Positions 14,401 to 29,400 of a stretch of DNA of 64,000 nt are shown here, piece by piece. The notes below the pieces were generated by a model that was not told the origin of the DNA, did not search any database, and saw nothing but the letters and a program-made list of their open reading frames with translations. The DNA comes from Patagioenas fasciata (taxonomy: Eukaryota > Chordata > Aves > Columbiformes > Columbidae): NCBI RefSeq assembly GCF_037038585.1, contig NC_092525.1, forward strand, positions 25,564,867-25,628,866, in the 5' to 3' direction. Position numbers and translations under genes: made by a program. Numbering within the stretch: the first letter of the stretch is position 1; each line of letters begins with the position of its first letter.

Positions 14401-17400
14401 TCACATGTAAAACAGACTTTATTGCATCTAATTAGATGACTGTTCAGACTCTGTTACTCTGGGTAAAACTTCAACCTTTAAAATAAGTACATTTCAGTCA
14501 CCCAAGCACAGAGAGTTAGTCACTGAAATTCAATAAACCAAAAGTTTCTTAAGAAAGCTGATTTAGTCTTTCATTAACAGCTACCCAACACTTGTTTCTT
14601 TCCTCTTTAATCTGCTTTGTCTTGTTCTCAAACTGTTGAGGAACTTCTTAATAAAATTAATTCAGTCTCATTTCTTGTAATTCATATGGGCTTGGCTGTA
14701 CATTTCATGGACACTGAAGAAGGCCCAGGAAGGAGCTTTTGGGGGAGAACTAGTGAGCTAGTGAGAAATATCAGACAGCACCATCCACCCCCTAAACTGA
14801 GTCAAAATGCTTTGAAGTTAGTGAAAGTCAAAATGAATACCCAAAATTAATTAAATTATGTAATAAGTAACTTGCCATAAGAAGTAATCTCATGGACAGG
14901 AGTAAATAAATTTTAGAATATCAGGTGATCTCAACCTAGAGAGAAAGTTTAGGCAATGTGAAGGTGAGGGGAGATTTGACAGAACTTGGTCAAGTGATAC
15001 ATAAAGTTAATGTCAGTAAGGATGACAGTGGCTACAGAGGAAAATAGTTTGAAAGGAAACTCCACAGAGTGCACAGTGTTGTTTTCTGTGGTAGTGGAAG
15101 GATGGGCATGGAGGAACTCCTGCAGATGGAAGAGATGTCTGTGGCTAGTACCAGGGCAGTAATCTCATCTCAGCCTTTCTAACTAAAATCTACTTCATGA
15201 ATTACAGATGTCCTGTATGGTTTCTTGGCATTTGCTTGACTATTGTTATGTCCTCCTAAATGCCTACTCATATTCCTACAAAATGTGGCTTCTTGGCAGT
15301 TTCCTATTTTGTGATGATTAAGTAGAAAACGTGCTTGTTTGATTGCAAATATCCCCAGAATTTCTTGCTGCATTTTCTATTGTAAAATTATTTTGGCATT
15401 TGTAGCATGTGCTTCAGTCACCAATATTTTTGTTTACAATTTTTAGCTTGCGAAGAACCTCCTCCTAGGCGGACTAAAGAAGAGCCTACTGAAAGATGGG
15501 ACAAACCTCCCTATCCACATGGTACTCAAGTAACATATAGATGTCGGCCTGGATATATGAAACTTGGACGAATTGTGTTTGAATGTGCTGATGGAGCATG
15601 GAAGCAACAGGTCCAAGGGGCAGAATGCAGAAGTAAGTACTTAGGCAAAGTTTGTGTAGGGATTTGACCTGACAGATCACATTCCTTGCCAGTGATGTCA
15701 ATGTGAAATTGCCATTGTATCTTTACGTAACATTACTTATTTCATCATCCTTTAAAATACCATCCTAAAAAGCTTGCATGCATAAGGAAAAATTTTTGGA
15801 AGTTCCTTTTCTCCAGATCAAAGGATTATTTTTTTATTTTCTTTACAGGAGACTGTCTTTTTCTAGGCCAGCCTTATTCACCTGAATTATGTTACATTAC
15901 TAAGTTATTAGGAGCTTGCTTCCAAAATTTAGAAAAAGTCTAATGCAGATGAAAGTTACAGTCTAAACAGAATAAAGCACTAACCCAGTTTTTGAATGCT
16001 AGTCAAGAGACAGTATTTTCTTCCTTTCAGTTTATTCAACTAGTTATATGAAAGATATAATTTCTTGGAAGTGGGAAGCTATTTTTCCCTGCCTTCTCTT
16101 TTAATCTGTGAAGGAAAATTCATGATTAGGATGCTATTTATTAGCTCTAGTAAACTGTGTTAAGAGTTCAGAAGTATCTCACACTCTCAGATAGAATTTA
16201 TTAGTGAAGAAACTGAATTTTATTATTTTTAGTCAGCAGATACTTCTTTTCTGTAAAAAATGAGTTTTAAACACAAACTTTAGACACACAAGCTTTTCTT
16301 CTCGCATATCTAACATGCGAAGTTTTTACTAGTAGACTATGTTTGGTTTGATAACATAAAATTTAAGTCCCAGGTGTCAGTTGAACAGACATGAATACAA
16401 ATAATGAGTAAAAATAAATTAATAAAATTGTAACTGGTTTCTTATACATTTTTTATTTAGTCACCTTCTCAGTTTTCATATGTATCTGTATAACTACTCA
16501 GTGAACACAGATCTTTCAACATATGCAATATTTTGTGTTGCTATTTAGTAACATTTTAGTAAATACTGCCACCCAATGAATAGACACTGAGACTGGCAAG
16601 GTGCAGGTGAAGGAGAAAAGGGATGCTCTGCCACAGGTTAACCATTCATGTTCCCTTTGCAGGACAGGCCACACTATGCATTTTATTTTGCAGTCTATAT
16701 TATGATATCAAAAGTGGATGAATGAGAGGGATGGTGTGTTTCGTCTTTACTGTTCTACTGGGAATCCAGGGCAAGTAGCTAGGGCCAGACCATAAGAAAT
16801 GTCCTGTGGGAAACTTTGTGCAGAAAGGACTGAGGACCAAAAGACTTCTGGAGCCTTAGTTAATTCCTCTTTACTCATCAGAATCTCCAACAGATTGAAG
16901 AAATTTAATTTTCAATCATAAATAGATTCTGCAGGGGAAGCTTTGGACCATTTTACGTCACAAGTGATATGAAAAGCTGAAGTTACATCCTGCCATTGCA
17001 TTTGTTATTAAAATGTAAGGTGAGCTTAACTTTTTTAAAGGGAGGAGGAAGATTATTCAAGCTAACGCTAACCATTTTTGAATTTTTGAAAAGCCCTTAC
17101 TTACTGCTAATTACTAGAAAAAGTGCTATCTTTTACACTTTCACATTTGTATATATGGTGTAAGTAATGCTTTTTCTTCTTCTTCGTCTCTCTCTCTCTT
17201 TTTTTTTTTTTTGTTTTTAAAACCAGATAGGCCCTGTGGACATCCTGGAGATACTGAGTTTGGTTCCTTTGAACTTATCAGTGGAACTGCATTTGTATTT
17301 GGTGCCAGAGTTGAATACAGATGTAATGATGGGTAATACTTATTTAATTCAGTATATGAGGGTAAACATAAGGTGTTAATGTTAAGATAAGTGTCAGTTA

Positions 17401-20400
17401 TTGATTTATTGTCTGTAATGCAGCTGCAACTTACTAATATTTAATGATTGGTTATTGTTTAATGTAAATTTCTATAATTACAGTAATACTAAACATAACT
17501 CTTTCTCATGGCTGGTGCTATTGGAATTACTGAACTCATGCACCTGGAGCTGTCATCTGAAGTGTCCAAAATATATAAGACTGTAGCTAACCTGAAATCG
17601 TGGTGGTCTGCGTAGAAAGCAAAAAGAGTGATCTGTTTGTAAAGCTGCCTCATGACTCCACTGAGCAGTTGAGATGGAGATACAGCTTTGTATACTGGAA
17701 TCAGTGCTTTCAGTAAGCAGCCATGATGCAGTTACATTAGCAAAGTCATTAGGTGATACAACAGAGTCTCCTATTCAGAACCGCAACTCATTAATCCTGC
17801 TCAGGTTTTTTTGATTTTTTTTTTTGTTTTGTGTTTTTTTGTTGTTGTTGTTTTTTTTTGCATTATGAAGTAAAATGTGTTGTAAAAAATGTTTGAAGGA
17901 AGACATTTCTGGTAAAATCACTAACATGTCCTCACTGAGCAGCTGGAAAACATTCTTCCTCCTTCCTCCTCTATTCATCTTCTCCAATGAAAACTGCAGC
18001 AAGACAAATACATAGTATTGTGCTTATTTAAGTATGCCTATGGATTCCTTCCTCTTGAAACATAAATCAGCTATAGCATGCTATGATGATTTAGCTATGT
18101 GTTTGCAGTCTCACAGATTTCTTCCTACAATTTAAATAAACAAAATAGGGAAGAAGTAGGCCAAAAAACCACTTTTTTTGTCATGTTTTGGTTAGTCTGT
18201 GCAAGAACATATGAAACCTACTTCCTTTGCTTCAAAACCAGCAGCACTGCTGTTTCTGTCACATAATGAGACTGTATTCTAGCATTATTTACTTTTTATT
18301 CTGTAAGATACCGGATGGTCAGCCAAAGAAATTACCGGGAATGTCAGGCTGATGGATGGAGCAATGACATCCCTCACTGTGAAGGTAAATGGAGATAGAC
18401 ATTTAATTCTTTTTTAAACTGTCTTTTTATCTGTCTGATACTATCTAGAACAAATGTGTGATCTCTATACTAGTATTAATTCACAATTAAAAATTTATGA
18501 GTTCAAATTATGTAGCTGTGAAACTCGTACAGTGACTGCTCAGCCTTTTTAGTCCAAGGAGCACTGAAGCATTTGTTAAACAGCATTCACAAATTGGACT
18601 CTTGTCAAGCCTTGCCTAAAGGCCCTGGTAGAGTAGCTGTCTGCAAAACATGGTTACAAAACACAGCTGGAGTGAGACATTTTGAATGTTTGTGAAAGCA
18701 TGTGTGTATTTAGCTGATTTCCTCCTCCACTCTTGTGAATATCCTAGCCATTAAAATTTCATTATAAGTTCTTCTCTCTATTAGCATACTTTAGAAAAAC
18801 TTCAGTAGGTAAGAATGAAAGCAAGAGAGACCCAGACCTCAAGAGTTAGTAGACTGGATGGCTTAGATGATACTTCCCTGATTTTTGGAAAAATTTCACC
18901 ACTTCCAAACATGTCCGATTATGAAAATAAGTTTTGTTTCTTCTCAAAGATACTTTTTAATTGGTATATTTTAGCATATCTTTGCAGTGGTGAAATTTCT
19001 CTTTAGGTGAAGCATCTACTGTCAGGAAAGAGTACTCAAATCACAAATTAAAGTAGATATCTGTCTCTTGTCTAGAGTGTTTTGTCTATGTTTTGACATT
19101 CCCTTGGTCTTGGATATTTCACATTTAGCTTAGTGGATTCTGAGTGTCCTCAATTTTAGGCATACAGGCCTTTGCACAGTATAGAGCAATGGTTTCCAAC
19201 ATTTTTTGTCACATGTCACCAAGATACAGAGATTTCAAAGTCCTTATAAGATTTTTCTTCCATGATTGAGGGGCTTTCATTAGGCTGAAATGTGATTGGC
19301 TATGAAAGAAGGTATTTATATAATGTCCTAATTGTGAGGAAACTAGAAGATAGAATGTGAGCTCATAGAAAAGGCAGATGGCTTGTAAAATGGAGAATGT
19401 TGTCAGAGAGAAGTGGGAGCTATAGCAGGCAAAACACCAGCTGCTTTCATATATGTTCAGTGATATCTATGTGAATATTTAAGAATGAGCTTTGATAGTC
19501 AGTTACCCCTGAATAAAAAATATCTGATTACATACATGAATTCTTCCTTTTTCTGCAGTTGCAAAGTTAGGAGATACAAGAGATCTAAGTTCATGGCTGA
19601 CATTGTGTTTGTTTACTTTAGTAATATAATTGTTCTGATATCCTTAACTAGGATTTTTAATTAGTAACTCAACTGTGGTAGTCAGTTTATAACTCAACAC
19701 TTTTCCAGATATTTATCTATAGCAAATTCCGTTTCGTATAGCTCTACAGTAAATTAACCTATTTTGACAAAGTTTAATGGCCCTATGTGTCAGTCAAGGC
19801 TCATCTAAGACCCATAGAATTCATAGGATCATAGGATGATTTAGACTAGGTGAGACTCAGGAGGTCATCTGGTTCAAGTGGGTGCTTTGCCTTTTGCCTT
19901 CAAGGGCAGAGAATTATGAGAGCTGGTCTACAAGCTTCCTCCTATGTCAGTCTGTCTTTTTGCTTAGGGTTTTGCATTGAATCACAGAATCACAGAATGT
20001 TAGGGATTGAAAGGGATCTCAAAAATCATCTAGTCCAGTCACCCTGCCAGAGCAGGAACACCTAGATGAGGTTACACAGGAAGGCATCCAGGCAGAGAAG
20101 GAGACTCCACAACCGCCCTGGGCAGCCTGTTCCAGTGTTCTGTCACCCTTACTGAGAAGAAGTTCCTTCTCATATTTAAGTGGAACCTTCTGTGTTACAG
20201 TTTGTACCCATTGTTCTTTGTCCTATCATTGGTTGTCACAGAGAAGAGCCTGGCTCCATCCTCATGACACACACCCTTTACATATTCATAAACATTAATG
20301 AGGTCATTGTGTTTGTTGCAAGTGGTATACAAATACATAAGAAGAGTCTATGCTTTTAAAATGTGTAAGGAAATTACAGAGAGTTTTCTGTATTTTTAAC

Positions 20401-23400
20401 TTTTTTGTGTGTCAATTTATTTTACAGAATAAACCTCAAAAATGACTGCTTTTTCCTTTCCTTTTGTGATGTTTTGTTTTATCTTACTTTTCAGTGGCAA
20501 AGTGTTTACCTGTGCAAGCACCAGAAAATGGAAGAATAATTACGACTGGTGCATTTGAGCTAGGCCGAGAATATTCCTTTGGCCAGGTTGTGAGTTTTGA
20601 ATGTAATGCAAAATACAGGCTTGTTGGATCTAAAGAAATAATTTGCTCTTCTAATGGAAAATGGAATAGTGATGTGCCTCATTGCCAAGGTAAAAAGGAC
20701 ACTATTTATTATCTGTAATTTCAAGTTTTATTCTCACAGACTTCTAAGGACTGGTTACCATATGGGAAGCTACAAAGCTTTCACTTTAATCCACAGCAAT
20801 TAAGCATAGTTTGTCTGTAAACAATCTCCATTGCATATATGCAGAAAAAGTAGGATAAGAAGGAAAAATCAGAGAATATTGGGTGCTAATATAGTCATAA
20901 TGGACCATCTGTTTGTTCCACATTTTGTCTACAAGCTGTATGTTTTGCCAGGCTGCAGTCAATTTCTTTGAAACTAGCTTCAGTATGTCACTATAAAATT
21001 CACTTCAGTGTTGATTTAACCAAAGTAATTACAATTTTGAATCTATGTGAACCATGTTTAAAAAACAAGTATGAATTTAAATCACACATATTCTTCAGGT
21101 ATATAAAGTACAAAGAAATTATGATAGGTTTTTCTTTCTTCAGACTAATGTTTTTTGACAAGATAAACGGTTAATTCATGTTTAGTTTTTACAGAACCGC
21201 AGAATCACAGAATAGATGAGGTTGGAAGGGACCTCTGAAGGTCCATCAAAGCAGTCAGCTAAGGCAAGGAAGCTTATGGTAACAATCACTGTTAAATATT
21301 CAGTCCATCAGATTTCTTAGATTGTTAATATGTTATCTGATTGGAAAGTCAGAAGAGCTTTTAGAAGAGCTGTACATATGTCAGAATGTCAGATGCATGT
21401 ATGGATTTTTCAGAATTTCAGCACTGCATTTTGCTGCTTTGAAACCCCCATTTATTATAATTTGAACAGCATAAAGTGTGATTAAACACACGTGCTCATA
21501 GCATTTGCAGCATATAGTGAATTTTATTAAACAATGACAGTTCCACTGAGCTATATTTCATCCTAAATAGAAAGTAAGTCCAGCAAAGGAATCCAAGAGA
21601 ACTCTTTGGTGTCCTGCTCTGTGGTCTAGAAAACAAAGCCTTGAATATTTTCTGGCTTTAGGAGTGCAGTTTTTGGAAACTGCAAGATCTTAGTGGTTTT
21701 ATTGGATTTGACAAAGAATTGGGGATGCCAAGCACAGTCTAGCCTCAGTTTTCCAGGTGGTTTAATTATTTTTTTTCCTGTTGATGCTATGATTTAACTA
21801 ATTGTCTACTGGCCATGAGAGCACTTTAGGTTTGCTGAAAATTATAAGGAATGAAATAATCTGAAAAATGGAAAATCTTAAATTTTGGCTAGCCTAGCTG
21901 CTTATTTTAGACTGTCTCCTGCCTTATATACTGATTCTGAGATCCATCAAAATCCAAAGCAGAGACCTCAAATCTGTTTCATGAACCAACTTGCTATTGA
22001 TGCTGCACTACACTGTACTCTACCTGGCATACACAATCAGGTTGTTTTAGAATTCTCAAATACCTTTCAAACACTTTCTAAATTATAACATTTTCATGAA
22101 GTAAAATTAAAAAGAAACTAACATAAACAAATAAAAACAAACAACCTAAATTTTGTTCCCATAGGCTTTTATTCTCAGCAAATGAAACCAAATAAAAATA
22201 GGTAGCTTTTGTCTTTCTCAATATCAGACATTATCTGTGATGTGCCAGAAATTCCGCATGGATATGTACATTCTCCAAAGGAATCTTACAAGGAATCTGA
22301 ACAACTCCAGTTTGCCTGTGATGAAGGATACAGATACGGTGAAAGAGCAGATGTACGATGTACTGAATCAGGATGGAATCCAACTCCCTATTGCACAGGT
22401 TAGCCGCGCCTAAAGTTATTTTGCACATTTATTGTGTTTGGAAGTAACTTCAGAGATTATCAATGACAAAAGTTAGTTTATTCATAACAAAAGAAATCCA
22501 TTCACATCTGACTAATGTTTCATGAAGATCTGGAAGGATTACATGTTACAGGGACCAGATAACTGGATAAGAATTTTCCATGGAGACCAGCAGCAAAAAA
22601 AAAAATTAATTCAGTCTTTTGTTACTTCGATGTAGTTAAATAGGTTTATGAAGCAACAATTGCTCTGTTATAGTTCGTAAATGAGACTGTCACTAAAATA
22701 CTTCATGCAGCATTAGTAGCTGTTGTTATTTTCTTTTTTTATATGATTCTGAAGGGGTGGGTGGGATATAGAACATTCAGACAAATCAGAATGAAAAATC
22801 TGAATCTCTTTACCTTCAACAAAATACTAAAAAATAGTTTAGCTAAGGAATGGAAAAATCAGATGCTAGAAAGAATATTTAAGCATGCAGGAAAAGCAAC
22901 AGCAACAGAAGTATTAATACCGCGGAAATTAAAACTACAGAAGGAATCTGAAGCTTTTAATGGCATGGGAAAATTAACATTTGGACCCAACTTCTTAGAG
23001 AAGTGATATGGTTTGTTAAGTCCTATGGTCTTCACATCAAGTCTCAATACCTTTTTAAGAATTTTTAACATGACCATAACTGGTCATTGACTGTACTGGA
23101 AGACTGCGTAAACCAATGTTTGTTTGATTCCATAAGAATTGCAACATTATTAATAAAACTGGGAAAATAGTCTTAGCTTGATGACCTACTGGATACCCTT
23201 TCAGAAATGGCTGGAAATTACAGAAATATCTTTCAAATGAAAACTTAAGTTTGTAAACTGCCTTTCAATAATTCTTCTGAAATAGTAAGACGGTGTTGTA
23301 GGAAAAACAATCTGAAGTTGACATGGCCATTTCCAGAGGAGTTCAAGCAAATGTGGAGTAGTTGAAATTCAGGATAAGTAGTCCATGGAGGACCATAAGT

Positions 23401-26400
23401 GTCTAAACTGAAAATCACAATGGAATTGTAGTGCTGGATTATACATAAAGCTGAAAACTACAGCACTTCCTCTACAGCCATTGTGTCAAGAATTGTGTAC
23501 AACATAGATTTGAGGTTCACTACCCCTAAGAACCGTGGACATGAAGTAATGTGTAGACAGACCAAAGTGACACAGTGTGTGAATCCTGCAGCTGTTCATG
23601 ACCCTTAGTCTAGGATGAAGACAGCAATTTTTTTAATGTCATTAGAAGTGTAATTGCTCAACTGCATGGTGTTCAAGCTTCTCATCTGAAACTGTCTGAT
23701 AATCCCTACAAATTAGTATATTTATACTGCTGAAACTCCACCTTGCTTTCTAACTTCCAAATGCCTTCTGAGCAGTTAAGGTGACAAATCCATAGTTTCT
23801 CAGACTAGTCATGTTTGACATCAGCTCTCTGGGTCATGGGTTTTAGTTTAGTTTCACTCAACTACGGTACTTAAAGATTATAATTAAAGCTTGAAATCCT
23901 GCAAACAGAAATATGCATGTTATGACCCAGTTGCAATAGTTTGATGTAAATTTGGGGGGAATCATTGGTGCCTTGAATTGTATTAAAGAAATTGCCAAAC
24001 ACTTGAAACTGGAAAAAAAAATGTTATCAATATGACGACATTATAGGATGTTTTGTATCACCCACCTTCCTGGTACCTCTTCCAGAAGATTCCTTTAGAA
24101 ATAGAGAGTAGTCATTCTTAGTGCCCATCCAGTTCTTCACCTTGCTGCTTCAAGATTAGTGATGATATTAATTAATATGCATTGCCTACAGTTTAGCAAC
24201 ATACTGTTTTTGAGAAGTGCCAAACAGAACATTTTTGCAGACACTGATCTACTGGGCTCTGATACTTGAAGCATTTTCAGATGGTGATTCTGCATCCTAC
24301 TTGACTCGCCACTGAACGCAGGTGACTCAGCAGTACATGCAGACAGCTGATTGACCCCCCTTCACTCCACAGCAGGACCAACCCACAGTTACCTTATAGT
24401 CATCCCCTCCCAGCCCTGAGTGTGGTGGTGGTATTTTTTAAACCAGAAGTTAAAACAAGAAAAAAAAACCCAAAAGATAGGCTCTGGTTTGGAAATAATG
24501 TTTGCCTCGCTTCTCCGAGCATAAAGAGATCACGAGCTTTTTGGAATAACATTGTCATTCTTTCCCAGTTGTTGAAATACTTCCAGTGTCAGTGTAAGAC
24601 TCTAAGATTAGAGTTAATTAAGATTAATCACAGAGCCTTTGAATGATTGGTTCCTAGTTTAGTAATTTTTTTCATTTAGGACCTGCTAGTGAAACTGCCC
24701 TGCTTTGGGACAGTGTGAGAGCTGTGAGTGAGCCCAACATAGGTCATTTTGAGCTCAAGCTGTGGAATGACCTGCTGGAAAAGATCATTCAAATTCAGTT
24801 TGATCACCTCTGGTTCTTGGTTCAGCCATTCTCTTTGTAGTTAAGTTTTAATCTTCTAATTAGCATGACATCAGTAACAGCAGTCACTCTCCTCTTACAG
24901 AACCATAGGTTTCTAAGAGTGGGAGAGAAATGTAACCTTTTCTTTGCCCTAAGAAACATCTTTTTAACAATTTTATGCAGTTATGGTCAATACACCACGT
25001 AAATGAGAAGTTATGCATTAAATATAAACATATTCTTCAAATTCACATCCATTTTTTCTCTTTTTATTTAGAAATTGTATGCTCTCCTCCAAGAATTCCT
25101 TATGGGAACTTTAGACCTCAAGAAAACACCTATGTAGTAGGTGATATAATCACAGTAGAGTGTAATTCTGGATATTATTTTAAAACAACTACTGGCAAAA
25201 CCACAGCTGAATGCACCAAGAATGGCTGGGTGCCTGATCCAGGTTGTGTCCGTAAGTAGCTCTCACGAATCTAGACACAACGTGTAGAGTTATTGGAAAT
25301 ATCTTAGTGAAAAAGAAGTCAAGAGAAAGAAATTAAAAATCATGAGACTTGAGAGTTGCTTATTCATTGTGTTTCTTCATGATATAAAGCTTAATTTGAT
25401 GGCTTAGAAAAATCACCTGTAAAAATAATAAATAAATCTACATTTACATTATGTTTATAAACACAAGTATTATCTATTACTGTCTTTGAAAAAATTTGTG
25501 ATAAAAAGAGTCAGCTCCTTGTCAGGAAGATTTGTGGTCCACCTGAGGAGTAGCATGCCAGTCAAGATAAGAGGGCATAGTGAGTGTTAAAATTTTCCAA
25601 AAAAGGCAAATCTAGCCAATGATTGGAAGGTGTCTTTCATCATCATTATCACAGCTCTAGATTTCTACTTGCGGTTGTATGTTGGTATATCATGGACAAT
25701 CAGTTTTATTCTACCTATTTTAACCTGTCAAATAACAAACCAAGATATTCTTGATTGTTTATGAGTTCTTTATTGGCTTAAACTTTCCATAACTACAAAA
25801 ATCGTTTTGCCCAGTAGGCACAGTATTAGCAAAGAAATAAATACATACATTTGGTCTCATGAATCAGCCTTTGGATTCCACTGAGAATATTGACTGCATT
25901 TCTGTTGCTTGTAATTTAAGTGAAGGGAAACATAGGAACTATAGGTAATGACCAAGACATCAAAAGCAGAGTGCAATTGTTCCTGTACTCCTTAGGATCC
26001 GCCAAATGTGTGGTCCTGATTCTGTCAGATTCAGAAAGCACTGAGATGATGAAATCATCTGAATTACTTGTGTCCTGAACTTTTTGTCAAGCATGTGTTG
26101 ATACTGTTGGTGTTGAATTCTATTTCAAGAGAAACCGTGTGACTACCCAGTTATTGAAAATGGCAAATTAAGTGACTCATTGGAGTACTACAGAAGCTAC
26201 TACTTTCCGATGAGGTTTGGGCAGCATGCTGATTACCGCTGCAATGATGGTTATTCAACCCCAAGTGGACGATCCTGGGTTCAAGTAGTCTGTTCTGAAA
26301 GGGGCTGGTCTCCAGAGCCAAAATGCCTCAGTAAGTACATGTCCACTTTATTGGCAGTTCTGTTATAATTATCAAAGTTCTGTGCATCAGAAATTGTGCT

Positions 26401-29400
26401 GATGGAGCACAAGGTGGAACAAAGAACAGTTTGTTAAAGTAGACCTGCTTCAGTTGACCCCTGGAACTGCACTCAGACTCTCATAATATCAGCAGAGCTT
26501 GAACTGTCAGCTGGTGACACTCCGCAGTATGTAAGGCTGAAATGATACTTTTGGATTTTGGAGTTCCTATATGCCTAAAACTATCCATGATATTAAGAAA
26601 CACATAGGAAAAGTTTATTTTCTCTAGCTTCTGGGTCCTGCGCATACATCTTCTTTCATGTGCACACACAGCCGCACATACAAACAGAGAGTTTCCACTC
26701 TGTGTAGATAGGTTCTTCCTTCCTTGGCTTGGGTACTTCAACTAGAGGTTCCTCTCTGACGCCCATTGCCTGGTCCATTTGGATAACCTTTGGAGCTGAG
26801 AAGGTGGCACGCACTCTTGCAATAGGTCAGATACACTGACTTCAGGTTTAAACTAGAAAACAGATCTAAAGCAGTGAGCTGAGGCCTCCTCTGCTAACAC
26901 ACATGTGCATTCACAGTGAAGTTCCTACCTACTGGTAGGGCTTGGCAAGTTCAAACAAGAGGTTGTTCTTTCCCTGCTGCCCTCAGTGGAGTGGTGCTCA
27001 GTGCAGGAAATGAGTGGAGTCTGGCTCAGAGGAATTTCTTCAGGCATCTTCCTCGTGGCTGGACACCTGGGGCACAGGGTGCTGAAGAGCCTACACGCTT
27101 GGGTGCTGCTAAAATCTCATTTGCACAGAGATATTAACACCTCCTGGAGGCAAATGCTGAAAATCACTCAGGGCAGACATCAACACTCTGGAGACAGAGC
27201 AGACGAACAAGAGCTGGTGTACGTGATGCTAGATGCACTGAAGTTAGCCAGCCTTGCTTATGCATTCTAGGTAGGTGATATTGTTTACTAGACCACTTCT
27301 TAGCACTTTATGTAGTGACTTGCACTCCTGTTCATGTGATTTGTTAATCTAAGGGCAGTGAAACAAAACATGCTTTCATTCAGATTTGAACACAAAGGTT
27401 TTTTGGATTAGAAGGGTACAGAAAGATGCCAGGAGGTTCTATTTTAGTAACTGTCTTTCTAAGAATTAATTTTCCTCAGTTCTTGCTGTACTTATTACTG
27501 TAGTTAAATGTACTTACCTTCCTTCTTCAGAAAACTGTCATATCAGACACGTGGAAAATGGTTACTTCTCACATAGCAGGAAGTACGTTTACAAGGAAGG
27601 TGAAAGAGTTAAATATGTCTGCAATGATGACTATTATACTGAACGTGAAGATGGGGAAGTCACATGCACAAAGAATGACTGGTCACCTCCTCCAAGATGT
27701 ATCCGTAAAAGTGAGTGTGCTTGCATTTTGCTGAGGTTTATAGCTAAACCCAGTAAATCCATCATCACGTCACCTACATGCAAGGCTGTGATTCTCTCAC
27801 CTGGCTGATGCAGCTCTCACGTCTCTGCGTGCTGCTGAGGTCATTCGCTACACAAACGTGCAGAATGTAACCCTGTAAAACGTGCACACGTGGCTCGATC
27901 GGATCTCCTAGAACGTAAGCTCTGGTCTTCAGTAGTGAACTCTTGTTGTTACATAGGTGTGCAGTAATATAATAAACAGTGATCATTCCGCTGGCACAGC
28001 CTATCTGTAATGTCTTGTCTTCTTTCATCCTCTCTCTGTCTCATGTGATCCCTGTTTCTCTTGCTTCCTTTCCAGCTGGCATCATGCTGGACGAGGAGAG
28101 GCAAGGGAAGGTTACCTCTCCTAACTCTGTTTTCAGCTTTTGTTCCTGACTCGTATTGAGCCTGACGTTGCTAGAACGTCTCACAAGGAACTTTAAATAC
28201 ATTAAGTAATGATTTCATGTGGACAAGATAAATCATTCAACCTAACTTTTCTCAGATTATAAAAATATTTTTTTAGGAAGCAATCCCATCCTGACACAGA
28301 CACCGACCGCAGAATGCTTTGGACCACAACCCACTGAGATTTGGACGTAGCAATGAGCAGGCAAAATAGAATTTTATGATTCCTAGTGTTAGGCAATCAT
28401 AAACATTATTTTTGTGTGTTTATACCAGTAATGTAAAATTTAAGCTTTTGAAGCTGTTGCACATATGTATTATTAACTCTGCTCCCAACATTCAAACACA
28501 TCCCCTAATGTTCCTCAAAGTCTTTTTTGTGTGTGTGTGTCTTTATTTACTTGACCCTCTAATGTGCAAATATTGTTGTTTGTTGTAGTGTTAGTTTCTT
28601 AAGTTATTCTGTGAAGGAGTTTATTAGGAAAGAATTTAGCATACTGTAGAAGTTTTTATTCAGGATACAAGACCAGAATATCCAATCAATATGACTGTTT
28701 TCCATCTATTTAGGCTGGCTTAAACAATGTATTCTAAGTGATGTGACATCAGTTACAACATTGCTTCTGTCTGCACAACTGTTTTAGTGTGCAAGAAGGG
28801 GTCCTTTGGTACACACCTGCTTCAGTCCTGCACCGCGTGCACTCTGAATGGTTTCTGTTTGGTAGAACAGAGGTGGTACCTGCACACTGTGGTGATTTCT
28901 GGTGTGCCCCACCTTGCCAGATGGACAGAGGATCCTCTTTATGCATGCCCAACATGAATTTCATTTCTAGTGAAGACCAGGTTTGGACACACAATCTTGG
29001 AAGCTTACAGGATTGCTGCAAATCAAACCTTTGTCCATCCCTGTTTGTGCTGCATGAGTTTGTAACTGTGAAATTTGGCTTTTCATGTTCCACTTGTCCC
29101 CCAGGAAGAGAGCTCAATGTAGAAACAAAACTTCATGTGCTCCTAAAAGTGTTCTAAATCCTATGGCTGTTTCTTTTGTCCCCCTTCTTCTGTGTATTAT
29201 AAGCATGCAGTTTAGCAGTGTTTTACTTGGAAAAAATTCTGTCTATCTCTTTCAGAACAATGCCAGAGTATCTCTTTTGACAATGGTTATTTCACCTCGC
29301 GAAAGGAAACATTTCGTTTACAGGAGAAGGTCACCTACAGTTGTCTTACTGGCTTTGTAACGCCAGAAGGACAAGAAAGAGGAGTGATACGGTGTGAAGA

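Larger units (their letters stand above)
18385..20494 (+). other. CFH intron 4
   Basis: About 2.1 kb. It contains CR1 LINE fragments at 19811-19890 and 19981-20305, listed separately. The rest shows no recognised feature. Confidence 0.7.

Noticed and set aside
26986-27270. 94-codon open frame in CFH intron 8
   Set aside because: No domain, no splice context compatible with the phase-1 SCR exons, and locally raised GC explains the open frame.
27711-27808. Read-through of exon 9 as an FHL-1-like short isoform ending after SCR7
   Set aside because: In human the short form uses a separate alternative exon. Here the donor is strong and the read-through tail is not recognisable. No nearby polyadenylation signal was identified that would support it.
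28789-29157. 122-codon open frames on both strands in CFH intron 9
   Set aside because: Overlapping frames on opposite strands without recognisable motifs; most likely chance.
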